From assembly GCA_027489065.1 (NCBI GenBank), contig JAIYAM010000009.1, forward strand, positions 1 through 64,000: a stretch of DNA of 64,000 bases. Direction: 5' to 3'. Source of the stretch: Erythrobacteraceae bacterium. GTDB taxonomy: Bacteria > Pseudomonadota > Alphaproteobacteria > Sphingomonadales > Sphingomonadaceae. Shown here piece by piece: positions 1-9,227 of the stretch. Under the pieces are notes generated by a model. The model saw nothing but the letters and a program-made list of their open reading frames with translations, ran no database searches and was not told the origin of the DNA. Within the stretch, counting starts at the first letter, position 1, and each line of letters opens with the position of its first letter. Both the position numbers and the translations under genes were made by a program.

Positions 1-862
1 AGCGGTCGACCTTGGTGGGGTCCTTGCCGCTGAACGCGCCGCCGCCGTGGGGCGAGGCGCCGCCATAGGTGTCGACGATGATCTTGCGGCCGGTCAGGCC
101 CGCGTCGCCATCGGGACCGCCGATCTCGAAGCTGCCCGTGGGGTTGATGAAGTATTCGGTCTCGCGCAGCAGCACCGGCGGGATGACGTCGGCGATGACC
201 TTCTTCACATAGGCTTCGAGCTCGGCCTGCTTGGCCGGATCGCTCTCGTCATACCCGGCCTTGTGCTGGGTCGAGACGACCACCGCGGTGGCGGCGACCG
301 GCAGCGAGCCTTCGTAGCGCAGGGTCACCTGGCTCTTGGCGTCAGGCTCGAGGAAGGGCGCCGCGCCCGAGTGGCGGTCGGCGGCCATGCGCTCGAGGAT
401 CTTGTGGCTGTAATAGAGGGTGGCCGGCATCAGGTCCGGGGTCTCGTCGGTCGCGTAACCGAACATGATGCCCTGGTCGCCCGCGCCTTCGTCCTTGTTG
501 TCGCCGGCATCGACGCCCTGCGCGATGTGCGCGGACTGGCCGTGGAGACGGTTGATGAATTCGAACTTCTCCCAGTGGAAGCCGTCCTGCTCGTAACCGA
601 TCCGCTTGACCGTTTCGCGCACGGTCTTCTCGATCTCTTCCTTGGCGCCGGGAGCCCACTCGCCGTTTTCGTAAACACCCTTGCAGCGGATTTCACCGGC
701 AAGGACCACGAGCTGGGTGGTGGTCAGGGTTTCGCAGGCGATGCGCGCTTCCGGGTCCTTCGACAGGAACAGGTCGACAATGCCGTCCGAGATCTGGTCG
801 GCGACCTTGTCGGGATGGCCTTCGGAGACGCTTTCGGAAGTGAACAGATAGTTGGTGCGCAT
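1..862 (-). CDS. metK: S-adenosylmethionine synthetase, C-terminal part cut by window edge
   Basis: MetK joins methionine and ATP to make S-adenosylmethionine in the cytoplasm. The visible 287 codons begin [20 protein letters not shown], the typical start of the family with the ATP-binding HPDK motif, and continue through [12 protein letters not shown] and [14 protein letters not shown] near the edge. The family is usually about 400 residues, so roughly the last quarter to third lies outside the window. The start codon at 862 is the one that gives the conserved N-terminus. The gene follows lnt on the same strand after a 96-base gap that contains two overlapping inverted repeats, probably a promoter/operator. 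Identification is secure; only the missing end cannot be judged. Confidence 0.97.
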   Translation of the reverse strand, partial: MRTNYLFTSESVSEGHPDKVADQISDGIVDLFLSKDPEARIACETLTTTQLVVLAGEIRCKGVYENGEWAPGAKEEIEKTVRETVKRIGYEQDGFHWEKFEFINRLHGQSAHIAQGVDAGDNKDEGAGDQGIMFGYATDETPDLMPATLYYSHKILERMAADRHSGAAPFLEPDAKSQVTLRYEGSLPVAATAVVVSTQHKAGYDESDPAKQAELEAYVKKVIADVIPPVLLRETEYFINPTGSFEIGGPDGDAGLTGRKIIVDTYGGASPHGGGAFSGKDPTKVDR

Positions 863-907
863 GAATACCCCGGGCTGAGAGTGCGGTTCGGCGAGGGCGG
901 AAAGGCA

Positions 908-935
908 CCTTATAGAGATATAAGGAAACCTTTAT
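908..935 (-). promoter_or_regulatory. Overlapping inverted repeats upstream of metK (candidate operator)
   Basis: On the minus strand, 46 to 74 bases before the metK start, two AT-rich inverted repeats overlap: CCTTATA-TCTC-TATAAGG (908-925, perfect 7-bp arms) and an imperfect ATAAAGG-TTT-CCTTATA (919-935). They stand out in a very GC-rich region. Methionine-cycle genes of Proteobacteria are often controlled by SahR-type ArsR repressors or by SAM/SAH riboswitches. The repeat looks more like a DNA operator than a riboswitch, but assignment to SahR is a guess. Confidence 0.45.
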
Positions 936-958
936 GTCCTCCGCTGTGCCGATCCGCC

Positions 959-2566
959 CTAGCCGCGCGCGCGCCTCAGCGCAAGCACTCTCGGGAGCCC
1001 GAGGCCGAACAGAATGAACAGCGCCGCCCAGCCAAGCGTCAGGGTGTGGCCGAAGCAGCCGAATAGCGTCGGCGCCTCGGCTTGCGGAACGAAGCCTGCG
1101 ACTGCGCCCGGCTTGCCCGTGCCGATCGCCTGCCGGACAAGGCCGTCCGCGTCGATCACCGCGCTGATCCCGGTGGTGGTCGAACGGATCACCGGCAGCC
1201 CTTCCTCGATCGCGCGCATCCGCGCCTGCCCGACGAATTGCGGCGAGCCCCAGCTGCCGAACCAGCCGTCATTGGAGGGGTTGAAGATGAAGTCCGGCCG
1301 GTTGGAAGGGTCCACGACCTCGCCCGAGAAGACGATCTCGTAGCAGACCTGCACGCCGACCTTCCCCTGCGCGCCGAGATCGAGGGTGCGCGGACCGGGG
1401 CCGGGGACATATTCGATGCTGCCGGCCACCAGCCGCGAGATGCCGAGCGGCTCGAGCAGGGGGCGAAGCGGGAGGTATTCGCCATAGGGCACGAGGTGCG
1501 CCTTGTCGTAACCCGCGACGATGCGCCCTGCGCCATCCAGCCCCATGACCGAATTGCGCGCGCTGACGAGCTTGGGGGTGCCATCCGCGCGCTTGGCGAA
1601 GTTGAGGTTCACGACGCCGGTGAGGAGGGTCGATCGCGGCCCGATCACCGCGCCAATGCGGCGGCGGGCGTAGGCCGGATCACCCTCGGCGGTGGCTTCG
1701 AAGTAATAGGCCTCGGGGTAGCCGTCCTCGAGGAAATCGGGGATCGCGCTCTCGGGCCACAGCACGATGCGCGATTGCTCGCGACCCGGTGCGGTAAGGC
1801 GGGTGAGGCGCGCGAACTGCTCCTCGTACTTGGAGGGATCGTTGAGCTCGGCCTGCGGGAGATAGGGCTGGACGAGGGTGTAACGGCGCTGGCTGTCGGG
1901 CTTCGTCGGCGTGCCGGGCACGCTCATGAAGATGGCGAGAACCGCGATCGGAACCACCAAGCCGGTCCAGTTGCGCCGCATCCCGCTGTCGAGGATCATC
2001 GCCGCGATGAGGACCGTCAGACCGGAAAAGGCGTAGGTGCCGAGCCACGGCAGGACACTCGCAAGGCCCACGGTGTCCCATGGCCCAAGCAGCATCAGAC
2101 CCACCGGGGGCCAGGGATAGCCGGTGAACACCCACCCGCGCAGCCACTCGGTGACGATCCAGGCGCCGGCGAGCACCAGAGCGAAGGCCCACATCGGACG
2201 TTTTCTCGCCAGCAGATGCGCAGCGAGCGCCGCCAGCATCGGATAGACCGCGAGGTAGATGCACAAGAGCGGCACCGCAGCCCAGCCGAGCACCTCGGGC
2301 ATCTTCGCCTGATGGGTGAAGGCGGTGGCGATCCAGTTGTTGGCGAGGGTCAGGTGCGCCCAGCCGAACAGCCACCCGCGCCACGCGGCGCTGCGCCATG
2401 TCGGCGCGGTGTGGACGAGCCACACGAACCCGGCGAGGGCCGCTAGGCCGAGCGGCCAGAGGTGCAGCGGCGGATAGGCGCAGGCGCCGATCAGCCCGAG
2501 CGCAATGGCGGCGAGTGCCGGGCGACGCTGCGCCAGCGCGGGAACCGCCGCCAGGCGCTCAAGCAT
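959..2566 (-). CDS. lnt: Apolipoprotein N-acyltransferase
   Basis: Lnt adds the third acyl chain to the N-terminal cysteine of lipoproteins in the inner membrane. The 535 residues show about six hydrophobic segments in the first ~210 residues, then a nitrilase-like periplasmic domain carrying the expected Glu-Lys-Cys triad in WPESAIP, YDKAHLVPYGEYLPL and VQVCYEI, and a final membrane helix (LGWAALFILFGLGL). The length is normal. It sits just 5 bases downstream of the DUF4167 gene and upstream of metK, all on the minus strand, so DUF4167-lnt is probably one transcript. Two lipoproteins in this window (GH43 and GH16) are plausible substrates. Confidence 0.96.
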   Translation of the reverse strand: MLERLAAVPALAQRRPALAAIALGLIGACAYPPLHLWPLGLAALAGFVWLVHTAPTWRSAAWRGWLFGWAHLTLANNWIATAFTHQAKMPEVLGWAAVPLLCIYLAVYPMLAALAAHLLARKRPMWAFALVLAGAWIVTEWLRGWVFTGYPWPPVGLMLLGPWDTVGLASVLPWLGTYAFSGLTVLIAAMILDSGMRRNWTGLVVPIAVLAIFMSVPGTPTKPDSQRRYTLVQPYLPQAELNDPSKYEEQFARLTRLTAPGREQSRIVLWPESAIPDFLEDGYPEAYYFEATAEGDPAYARRRIGAVIGPRSTLLTGVVNLNFAKRADGTPKLVSARNSVMGLDGAGRIVAGYDKAHLVPYGEYLPLRPLLEPLGISRLVAGSIEYVPGPGPRTLDLGAQGKVGVQVCYEIVFSGEVVDPSNRPDFIFNPSNDGWFGSWGSPQFVGQARMRAIEEGLPVIRSTTTGISAVIDADGLVRQAIGTGKPGAVAGFVPQAEAPTLFGCFGHTLTLGWAALFILFGLGLPRVLALRRARG

Positions 2567-2571
2567 TGCGA

Positions 2572-3381
2572 TCAGCCGACCGTTTCGAGCGCGCCGTCGC
2601 TGGAACCGCTATCGTCGCTACGGATCGAGGGCGGGAGGATCGAGCTGTCGATCACGCCGCGGTTGCCCGCGCCGTCATCGTCGGCAGCCTTGCGCGGGCG
2701 GCGCGCACGGGCGGGCTTTTCGCTGCGTTCGGCCGGGCGCTCGGTGCGTTCAGGGCGTTCGGCGGTGCGTTCGGCGGCGCGTTCAGGACGCTCGGCGCGC
2801 TTTTCGCCGCGGTTATCGTCACGGTTGCCGTCGCGGGCCTTGCGCTGCTGCTGCGGCTGGCGGCGCGGTCCGCGCTGGCGGTCGTCGCCGCGCTCATTGC
2901 CACGCTCGGCGCCCCGATCATTGCTGCGGTCGTCGCTCCGGTCGTCAGCGAGGAAGGATTCGCCCTCCTGCCCCTGTTCGCCTTCCATGACGTCGCCGCG
3001 CGAGTCATTGTCGGGCTGCTCGTAGACCGAGCGCGTCGGCGCTTCGCTGCGGCGGCCGCGGTCAAAATCGAAATCGTCGTCGCCGTATTCCTCGGCCTCG
3101 TTGCGATCATCGGGACGGCGCGCGCCGCCGCGCTGCTCGTCCATGCGGGCCTTGTTGTCGGCGATGACGCGGAAATAGTGGTCGGCGAACTGGAGGTAGT
3201 ACTCCATCTGCACCCGGTCGCCGTTGTGCTGGGCGTCCTGGGCAAGCTTCTTGTACTTGTCGAGCATCTGCGGGGCATTGCCGCGCGCCCGGCTGTCGAT
3301 CCGGTTCAGCTGCGCGCCGTTGCCGCCGCCCTGATTGCGGTTGCCGCGACCGCGACGCCGGTTGTTGCGATTATTATTCAA
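2572..3381 (-). CDS. DUF4167 domain protein, basic/acidic low-complexity
   Basis: This 269-residue protein has the DUF4167 module in its first ~80 residues: an Asn/Arg/Gly-rich start, then LDKYKKLAQDAQHNGDRVQM and YLQFADHYFRVIADN. The rest is a charged, low-complexity tail full of DR, RGD and repeated ERPER/AERPE units. The family is found in alphaproteobacteria and is usually of unknown function; the basic Asn/Arg-rich start suggests nucleic acid binding, which is inference. The stop lies 5 bases before lnt, so the two are probably co-transcribed. In the 271-base gap on its upstream side (3382-3652) I see no gene. Confidence 0.9.
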   Translation of the reverse strand: MNNNRNNRRRGRGNRNQGGGNGAQLNRIDSRARGNAPQMLDKYKKLAQDAQHNGDRVQMEYYLQFADHYFRVIADNKARMDEQRGGARRPDDRNEAEEYGDDDFDFDRGRRSEAPTRSVYEQPDNDSRGDVMEGEQGQEGESFLADDRSDDRSNDRGAERGNERGDDRQRGPRRQPQQQRKARDGNRDDNRGEKRAERPERAAERTAERPERTERPAERSEKPARARRPRKAADDDGAGNRGVIDSSILPPSIRSDDSGSSDGALETVG

Positions 3382-3652
3382 GGAAGTCGTTCCTTATCAG
3401 CGACCTGGCGCGATCAATAACTCTCCGCGCGGTCAACAGACCCCTATCTCTCGCGTCACGCATGGTCTCGGCGATGGCCTAGCCACAGCGTGCCGCGCGC
3501 TCCGCGCTGCCGCAGCCGGGGGCTTGCCCTGACGGCCGTATCAGCTGAGTTTAGGAGCTTGGCCCAGCCATCTGCGCCCTTCGCAGATCGTCTGGCCTGA
3601 TAGACACGTAGCGACGTGAAACCGGTTTGCCAACCCCTGCCGCGCTTTTCTC

Positions 3653-4477
3653 TCAGCCGAGCACCAGCGCGCGCGGGCGGCCTGCCAGATCGCGGCGGAG
3701 CTGGACCGTGAAGCCAGCCCCGGTGGCCAGCGCGGTCACCGCAACAGCCTGATTCGCACCGATCTCGATGATCGCGAGCGCTCCCGGGTTCATCAGCTTG
3801 CGCAACTGGGGCAGAAGGATGCGGTAATCGTCGAGGCCCTCGGGTCCCGCGAACAGCGCGCTCGCGGGCTCGAATTCGCGCACTTGAGCATCGAGTTCGG
3901 CGGCGTCTTCCACATAGGGCGGGTTGCACAAGACGAGGTCGAAGGTGCCCAGATCATCCGCCCACCCCGCCTCGTGCCAATCGCGAAGGTGCCACGCGCT
4001 GCGCGCTACGAGCCCGAGCGCGGCGGCGTTCCCTTCCGCGACGTCCAGCGCTCCCGGCGAGGCGTCGATCCCCACGCCCTCCCACCCGGAACGGCTCGCC
4101 AGCACGGCGAGGAGCAGCGCACCCGTTCCCGTCCCCAGATCGAGTGCGCGCCCCTCCGGCCGCGCATGTTCCAGCGCCGCTGCGATCAACGTCTCGCTGT
4201 CGCCGCGCGGGATCAGGGTGGCGGGGGTGACCTTGAGGGTGAGGCCGTAGAACTCCGCCTCGCCCGTGATGTAGGCGACCGGTTCATGCGCGGCGCGGCG
4301 TTCGAGAAACGCGGCGAAGTCCTCCGGCGCGGGGTCGCGCATCGCCTTCAGAAGCATGTCCGAGCGGGTCATCCCGAGCGCGTGCGCCATCAGCAGTTCG
4401 GCATCGAGCCGCGCGGTGTCGCTGGTGGCGGCAAGGCGTGTCGCGGCGGCGCGGATCGCTTCGCCGACGGTCGTCAT
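3653..4477 (-). CDS. prmC: Peptide chain release factor N5-glutamine methyltransferase
   Basis: PrmC methylates the glutamine of the GGQ loop in release factors RF1 and RF2. The 274-residue protein has the expected N-terminal helical domain ([14 protein letters not shown]), the family motif around residues 85-95 (here IPRGDSETL where IPRPETE is more usual), the SAM-binding DLGTGTGAL at 113-121 and the catalytic NPPY at 185-188. The chosen ATG at 4477 overlaps the prfA stop in an ATGA arrangement, so the two are translationally coupled. A longer in-frame reading upstream exists but only reads through prfA in another frame. The substrate gene is thus its direct neighbour. Confidence 0.95.
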   Translation of the reverse strand: MTTVGEAIRAAATRLAATSDTARLDAELLMAHALGMTRSDMLLKAMRDPAPEDFAAFLERRAAHEPVAYITGEAEFYGLTLKVTPATLIPRGDSETLIAAALEHARPEGRALDLGTGTGALLLAVLASRSGWEGVGIDASPGALDVAEGNAAALGLVARSAWHLRDWHEAGWADDLGTFDLVLCNPPYVEDAAELDAQVREFEPASALFAGPEGLDDYRILLPQLRKLMNPGALAIIEIGANQAVAVTALATGAGFTVQLRRDLAGRPRALVLG

Positions 4478-5541
4478 TCCGCGAGCGCTGCCAGCCGCTT
4501 GCCCTCGTCCTCGGCGATCAGGGCATCGACCAGCTCGCCCAGCCCCGGCCCGGCAAGCACTTCCTCGAGCTTGTGCAGCGTCAGCCCGATACGGTGATCG
4601 GTGACACGGCCCTGGGGGAAATTGTAGGTGCGGATCCGCTCGGAACGGTCGCCGCTGCCGACCATCGCCTTGCGCGCCTCGGCCTCGGCCCCCTGGGTGG
4701 CCTCGCGCTGGGCGTCGTAGAGCCGCGTGCGCAGCACCTGCATCGCCTTTTCCTTGTTCTTGTGCTGGCTGCGCCCGTCCTGGCAGGTCACCACGGTGCC
4801 GGTCGGCAGGTGGGTGATGCGCACCGCCGAATCGGTGGTGTTGACGTGCTGCCCGCCTGCGCCGGATGCGCGGTAGACGTCGATCTTGAGGTCCTTCTCC
4901 TCGACCGAGACATCCACCTCGTCCGGCTCGGGCAGCACCGCCACGGTCGCCGCCGATGTGTGGATGCGCCCGCCGCTCTCCGTTACCGGCACGCGCTGGA
5001 CGCGGTGGACGCCGCTTTCGAACTTCAGCTTGGCGAAGACGCCCGTGCCGGTGACGTTGGCGATGACTTCCTTGAAGCCGCCGATGTCGGAGGCCGCGAT
5101 GCTGACCGGCTCGACCTTCCACCCCTGCTCGGCGGCGTAGCGTTCGTACATGCGGAAAAGATCGGCGGCGAACAGCGCGGCCTCGTCGCCCCCGGTCCCG
5201 GCGCGGATTTCGAGCATCGCGGGCTTGGCGTCGGCGGAATCGCGCGGGAGCAGCGCGATGGCGAGGCGGCGTTCGAGATCGGGGAGGGTGGCCTTGATCG
5301 CGCTCAGTTCCTCCTCGGCCATGGCCTTCATCTCGGGATCGGCGAGCATTTCGGAGAGCCCCGCCATCTCTTCGCGCGCGGCTTTCACCTCGGCGGCGAT
5401 CTTCGCCACCGGTTCAAGCTCGGCATAGTCGCGGCTGGCGCGCACGAAGGCCTCACCCTCGAGCGTGCCCGACGCCATGCGCGCTTCCAGCTCCGCAAAG
5501 CGGTGCGCGATCTGGTCGAGGCGTTCGGGGGGGATTTGCAT
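4474..5541 (-). CDS. prfA: Peptide chain release factor 1
   Basis: RF1 reads UAA and UAG stop codons and triggers peptide release. The 355 residues match the family length. The GGQ catalytic tripeptide is at 229-231 within GAGGQHVN, and the codon-recognition tripeptide is PVT at about 185-187 (PAT in E. coli, PxT in the family), preceded by GVHRVQR. The glutamine in GGQ is the target of PrmC, encoded immediately downstream with a 4-base overlap. Upstream, 104 bases separate it from hisS on the same strand; that gap holds a palindromic repeat, so read-through from hisS may be limited. Confidence 0.97.
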   Translation of the reverse strand: MQIPPERLDQIAHRFAELEARMASGTLEGEAFVRASRDYAELEPVAKIAAEVKAAREEMAGLSEMLADPEMKAMAEEELSAIKATLPDLERRLAIALLPRDSADAKPAMLEIRAGTGGDEAALFAADLFRMYERYAAEQGWKVEPVSIAASDIGGFKEVIANVTGTGVFAKLKFESGVHRVQRVPVTESGGRIHTSAATVAVLPEPDEVDVSVEEKDLKIDVYRASGAGGQHVNTTDSAVRITHLPTGTVVTCQDGRSQHKNKEKAMQVLRTRLYDAQREATQGAEAEARKAMVGSGDRSERIRTYNFPQGRVTDHRIGLTLHKLEEVLAGPGLGELVDALIAEDEGKRLAALAE

Positions 5542-5562
5542 GGCTTGCTGATTACTCGTTTT

Positions 5563-5638
5563 CCCGGGCCTGACCCGGGATCCCGCTTCTTAATGACCCG
5601 CCGCGAGAAGAAAAGCGGGGCCCCGGGGCAGGCCCGGG
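5563..5638. repeat. Extragenic palindromic (REP-like) element
   Basis: Between hisS and prfA lies a large imperfect inverted repeat. The left arm starts CCCGGGCCTGACCCGGGATC and runs into a CCGCTTCTT end; the right arm is GAAGAAAAGCGGGG followed by CCCCGGGGCAGGCCCGGG. About 29 bases on each side can pair around a ~16-base loop. It could fold in RNA as a long hairpin separating hisS from prfA-prmC. Only one copy was seen in this window. Its form is like the dispersed palindromes common in GC-rich alphaproteobacterial genomes. Confidence 0.7.
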
Positions 5639-5645
5639 GAGGCGG

Positions 5646-6917
5646 CTAAGGTAACGGGTAGCGCTGTTCGTAGGTCGCCAGCACATAGCCTAAGCGTTCG
5701 TAGGCGTTGTCGAGCACCTGAAGTGACTGGGACGCCTTTCCATCACGAACGTCGAGCGATATCAGAATGACAGGATTAGCTTTCTTTGCCTTATCAAACC
5801 GCTTGCGAGCGCTCCCTGCTGCGAACAGTTCAACCTCTATTTGCTCACGGCGCAAGAAACTAACCAGCCCCACCGCATCCGACATTCGTGCGTCATTTTC
5901 GACCGCCACTGCCACTTCGGGCGGCGGAAGAAGCCCGAACCGATCCCCCACCAGCATCGCCAGCCGCTCGATCCCCGCGGCCCAACCCACGGCAGGCGTC
6001 GGAGCACCACCAAGCGACTCCATCAGCCCGTCATAACGCCCGCCGCCCAGCACCGTGCTCTGCGAACCCAGGGCGGCTGCCGAGGGGCTGCCCTCGTCGG
6101 GGATGAACTCGAAGGCGGTGTGGCGGTAGTAATCGAGGCCGCGCACGAGGCTTTCGGCGCGCACCCACTTCACGCCGGCCGCGTCCAGCCCCGAGGTGAC
6201 GGCGGCGAAGAAGGCGCTCGCCTCCTCCGACAGGAAGGCGTCGATCTTCGGCGCATCGGCGAGGAAGGGCCGGTCCCTCGGGTCCTTCGAATCCAGAATG
6301 CGCAGCGGGTTCTTCTCCAGCCGCTCCTGTGATTCCTCGGAGAGCTGGTCCTTCACCGCCCGGAAATAGTCGATCAGCGCCGCCCGCCACGCCTCGCGGC
6401 TCTCCGCATCGCCCAGCGTGTTGAGGTGCAGGGTCACGTCATTGATCCCCAGCTCCTTTAGCAGCTGGTCGGCCATCGCCAGCAGCTCGACGTCCGCCTG
6501 CGGCTCGCCCGCGCCGATCACCTCGGCGTCGATCTGGTGGAACTGGCGGTAGCGGCCCTTCTGCGGGCGCTCGTAACGGAACAGCGGGCCGTGGGTGGCG
6601 ACCTTCAGCGGCGCATATTGCTGCCAGCCGTCGGTAAGGAAGGCGCGCGCTATGCCGGCGGTGAATTCGGGGCGCAGGGTCAGCGATTCGCCGCCGCGGT
6701 CGTCGAAGGAATACATCTCCTTCGACACCACATCGGTGGTCTCGCCCAGCGAGCGCGCGAAGACCTCGGTCTTCTCGAACACCGGCATCTCCACGCGGCG
6801 GAAACGGTACAGGCGGCGGACGCGCTCGAAGGTCTCCACCACGAAGGCGAAGGCCTCGGCCTCGGGGCCGAAGATGTCCTGGGTGCCGCGGATGGCCTGG
6901 GGGGTCTTCTTGCTCAT
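5646..6917 (-). CDS. hisS: Histidyl-tRNA synthetase
   Basis: HisS charges tRNA-His with histidine in the cytoplasm. The 423-residue protein starts with the typical IRGTQDI motif, followed by class II motif 2 ([14 protein letters not shown]) and the histidine-specific segments [12 protein letters not shown] and [10 protein letters not shown]. The C-terminal ~100 residues form the anticodon-binding domain ([17 protein letters not shown], then [11 protein letters not shown]). Length is normal. It starts 103 bases from the divergent ppa gene, so this gap holds promoters for both directions. The gene continues toward prfA-prmC on the same strand, giving a translation-related block. Confidence 0.97.
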   Translation of the reverse strand: MSKKTPQAIRGTQDIFGPEAEAFAFVVETFERVRRLYRFRRVEMPVFEKTEVFARSLGETTDVVSKEMYSFDDRGGESLTLRPEFTAGIARAFLTDGWQQYAPLKVATHGPLFRYERPQKGRYRQFHQIDAEVIGAGEPQADVELLAMADQLLKELGINDVTLHLNTLGDAESREAWRAALIDYFRAVKDQLSEESQERLEKNPLRILDSKDPRDRPFLADAPKIDAFLSEEASAFFAAVTSGLDAAGVKWVRAESLVRGLDYYRHTAFEFIPDEGSPSAAALGSQSTVLGGGRYDGLMESLGGAPTPAVGWAAGIERLAMLVGDRFGLLPPPEVAVAVENDARMSDAVGLVSFLRREQIEVELFAAGSARKRFDKAKKANPVILISLDVRDGKASQSLQVLDNAYERLGYVLATYEQRYPLP

Positions 6918-7020
6918 AGGAGCGCGCGATTAGGCTTACCTAGGGTCTTTCGCAATCCTGCGGCACCGATTAAGGCGCCCGCCGTTACCTCTCCGTCCGT
7001 ACATCAAAAGAGAAACATCC

Positions 7021-7551
7021 ATGCGCATCGACAAGATTCCGACCGGGGTGAATCCGCCCGACGATCTCAACGTGATCATCGAAGTGCCGGCCGGCGGCGA
7101 GCCGGTGAAGTACGAGTTCGACAAGGAAAGCGGCGCGCTGTTCGTCGACCGCATCCTTCACACGCCGATGCGCTACCCGGCGAACTACGGTTTCGTGCCG
7201 CACACCCTCTCACCCGATGGCGACCCGCTGGATGCGCTGGTGATCTCGCGCTCGCCCTTCATCCCGGGCTGCGTGGTGCGCGCCCGCCCGATCGGCGTGC
7301 TCAACCTGGAAGACGAGCAGGGCGGCGACGAGAAGCTGATCTGCGTGCCGGTCAACGAGACCTTCCCCTATTATGCCGACGTGATCGAGACGAGCGATCT
7401 GCCGAACATCATTTTCCAGCAGATCGAGCACTTCTTCACGCACTACAAGGACCTCGAAGCCGAGAAGTGGGTGCGCGTGGGCAAGTGGGGCGACGCGGCC
7501 GAAGCGCGTCAGATCACCATCGAGGCGATCGAGCGCTACGCTTCTCAATAG
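7021..7551 (+). CDS. ppa: Inorganic pyrophosphatase
   Basis: Ppa hydrolyses pyrophosphate released by biosynthetic reactions, including the tRNA charging done by the neighbouring HisS. The 176-residue protein has the family I pattern: NVIIEVP, KYEFDKESGALFVDR, the metal-binding DGDPLDALV (D-x-D-P-x-D), and NETFPYYADV. Length is normal for bacterial soluble family I enzymes. It is transcribed divergently from hisS, alone on the plus strand, and faces a convergent minus-strand membrane gene; the gap between them holds a structured repeat starting two bases after the stop codon. Confidence 0.97.
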   Translation: MRIDKIPTGVNPPDDLNVIIEVPAGGEPVKYEFDKESGALFVDRILHTPMRYPANYGFVPHTLSPDGDPLDALVISRSPFIPGCVVRARPIGVLNLEDEQGGDEKLICVPVNETFPYYADVIETSDLPNIIFQQIEHFFTHYKDLEAEKWVRVGKWGDAAEARQITIEAIERYASQ

Positions 7552-7552
7552 T

Positions 7553-7745
7553 GCAGCCGCCTCCGCGGCTGCATCCTCGGCGCTATTCCTCCGCTACGCT
7601 CCGGGCACCTGCGGGCGGCCATTCGGCCTTGCGGCCCGCCCGTTGGCGGGCCGGAGCAGTGCGACCATTAGCTGGATGCGCTGGGATCGGTCGCTTTAGC
7701 GACCGCAAGCCCGACCGGGCGCCCGCAGCGATGCGGCCTTCAGGC
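7553..7745. repeat. Intergenic hairpin repeat, copy A (four stem-loops)
   Basis: This 267-base convergent gap (ppa / small membrane gene) contains four strong stem-loops: GCAGCCGC-CTCC-GCGGCTGC (7553-7572), GGCCCGCC-CGTT-GGCGGGCC (7633-7652), GGTCGC-TTTA-GCGACC (near 7695) and ATGCGGCC-TTCA-GGCCGCAT (near 7740). The first hairpin, with its CTCC loop, the following TCCTCG and the CCGCTACGCT segment match copies at 11642 and 44703, though this copy is the most diverged. It may act as a two-way terminator. No coding capacity is evident. Confidence 0.65.
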
Positions 7746-7818
7746 CGCATGAGCGAGGAATTCGCGCGCCGGATGGCGTGCGGAATCAAAAAGACGCCCG
7801 CGGAGGCGGGCACGGAAA

Positions 7819-8190
7819 TCAGAAAACGCTCAGCAGCGCCTTGAAGATGATGGTGAGCGCGATCGGCAGGCCGATGGCCAGCGCCCAGAGCATCGCCGCA
7901 TCTCGGCGGAAGGACGGGGCGAAGGCGGGGTCGAAGGCCTGGCTGTCGTCAAGATCGGCCCAGCGCTTCTCGAACCAGCGGCACACCGGAATGATGCCGC
8001 CGACCAGCACGATCAGCGCCAGATAGGGCAGCGCGCTCGAGGAACCTTCGGACAGCGCCTTGACGGTGAAGAAGATCTGCAGGGCGGTGTAGACCAGCAG
8101 GCCGTAGGCGACGTGGTCGCTCATGACCTTGCGCCAGTCGCGGGCTCGGGTCACCGGAAGGGCCGCCACGTGCTTGTCTGATTCCGCCAT
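7819..8190 (-). CDS. Small inner-membrane protein, function unknown
   Basis: I do not recognise this 123-residue protein as a named family. It has three predicted membrane helices (about 28-46 HVAYGLLVYTALQIFFTV, 52-70 ALPYLALIVLVGGIIPV and 98-120 AAMLWALAIGLPIALTIIF) joined by charged loops, with a cytoplasmic-looking DDSQAFDPAFAPSFRRD stretch. The start at 8190 follows from MAESDKHVAAL. It lies alone, convergent to ppa, with 250 bases between it and the divergent lptB. A longer overlapping reading in another frame was judged a shadow. Confidence 0.75.
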   Translation of the reverse strand: MAESDKHVAALPVTRARDWRKVMSDHVAYGLLVYTALQIFFTVKALSEGSSSALPYLALIVLVGGIIPVCRWFEKRWADLDDSQAFDPAFAPSFRRDAAMLWALAIGLPIALTIIFKALLSVF

Positions 8191-8440
8191 CGTGCCATCC
8201 CCACGGCTCGTTCATGTTGGCGACAGTATCGCAAAGCGCGCCCGAAGTTGCAACACGCCGCGCGGATTCGCCATTTTGTTGCGCCAGACGCAAGGCGGGC
8301 AAAGCAAACTGTTCTAAAGGCGCGTGGTTTGTGCTCGCGCTCCGGCGTGACGCTCACGGGCCGCAGGACTAAGCAAAAATCCTGCCAAACGCGGCTGCAC
8401 CCTTTTCTGCCCTGCCAAGGGTGCTAAAGACGAATGCGAC

Positions 8441-9220
8441 ATGAGCACCGCAACCCTCTCCGATCCCGCCGGCAACCCGGACGTCGCCCAGCCGCTCGGC
8501 AGCGGGCTCGAGGTCATCTCGATCGCCAAGAGCTACGACAAGCGCGCTGTGCTCTCCGACATTTCCTTCACGGTGGCCAAGGGCGAGGTGTTCGGCCTGC
8601 TCGGCCCCAACGGGGCGGGCAAGACGACCTGCTTCTATTCGATCATGGGGCTGGTGAAGCCCGACTCGGGCCGCATCCTGATGGACGGCGAGGACGTCAC
8701 CAAGCTGCCGATGTACCGCCGCGCGATCCTCGGCCTCGGCTACTTGCCGCAGGAAACCAGCATCTTCCGCGGCATGACTGTGGAGCAGAACATCGCCTGC
8801 GTGCTCGAACTGGTCGAGCCGGACAAGGCGACGCGCGCCTCCGAACTGGAGCGGCTGCTCGACGAATTCGGCCTCACCCGCCTGCGCGAATCGCCCGCGA
8901 TGGCGCTGTCGGGCGGGGAGCGCCGCCGCTGCGAGATTGCCCGCGCGCTCGCGGCCAAGCCCTCGATCATGCTGCTGGACGAACCCTTCGCGGGTATTGA
9001 CCCGCTCTCGATCAGCGATATCCGCGATCTGGTGAAGGACCTGAAGCAGCGCGGGATCGGCGTGCTGATCACCGACCACAACGTGCGCGAGACGCTCGAC
9101 ATCGTCGACCGTGCCTGCATCATCTACGGCGGGCAGGTGCTCTTCGCCGGCTCCCCGCAGGAGCTCGTCGCCGACGAGAACGTGCGGCGGCTTTATCTCG
9201 GCGAGAGCTTCACGCTCTAG
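8441..9220 (+). CDS. lptB: LPS export ABC transporter ATPase
   Basis: LptB is the cytoplasmic ATPase that powers lipopolysaccharide extraction by LptFG and delivery through the LptC-A-DE bridge. The 259-residue protein contains Walker A GPNGAGKTT, the Q-loop LPQETSIF, the signature LSGGERRRCEIARA and Walker B IMLLDEPFAGIDP, followed by the H-loop ITDHNVRETL. A ~20-residue N-terminal extension precedes the ABC fold. rpoN follows 7 bases downstream, the classic lptB-rpoN arrangement of Proteobacteria. lptA or lptC is not directly upstream here, unlike many genomes: the 250-base gap before it shows no gene. Confidence 0.95.
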   Translation: MSTATLSDPAGNPDVAQPLGSGLEVISIAKSYDKRAVLSDISFTVAKGEVFGLLGPNGAGKTTCFYSIMGLVKPDSGRILMDGEDVTKLPMYRRAILGLGYLPQETSIFRGMTVEQNIACVLELVEPDKATRASELERLLDEFGLTRLRESPAMALSGGERRRCEIARALAAKPSIMLLDEPFAGIDPLSISDIRDLVKDLKQRGIGVLITDHNVRETLDIVDRACIIYGGQVLFAGSPQELVADENVRRLYLGESFTL

Positions 9221-9227
9221 CGTTCCG

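Noticed and set aside
908..935. A SAM-sensing riboswitch before metK
   Set aside because: Only short AT-rich inverted repeats are present; the layout does not show the longer pseudoknot-like structure of known SAM-II or SAM/SAH elements. This cannot be fully excluded by eye.
3382..3652. A small gene in the gap upstream of DUF4167
   Set aside because: Readings there have no start site signal, no conserved motif and an Arg-rich shadow composition.
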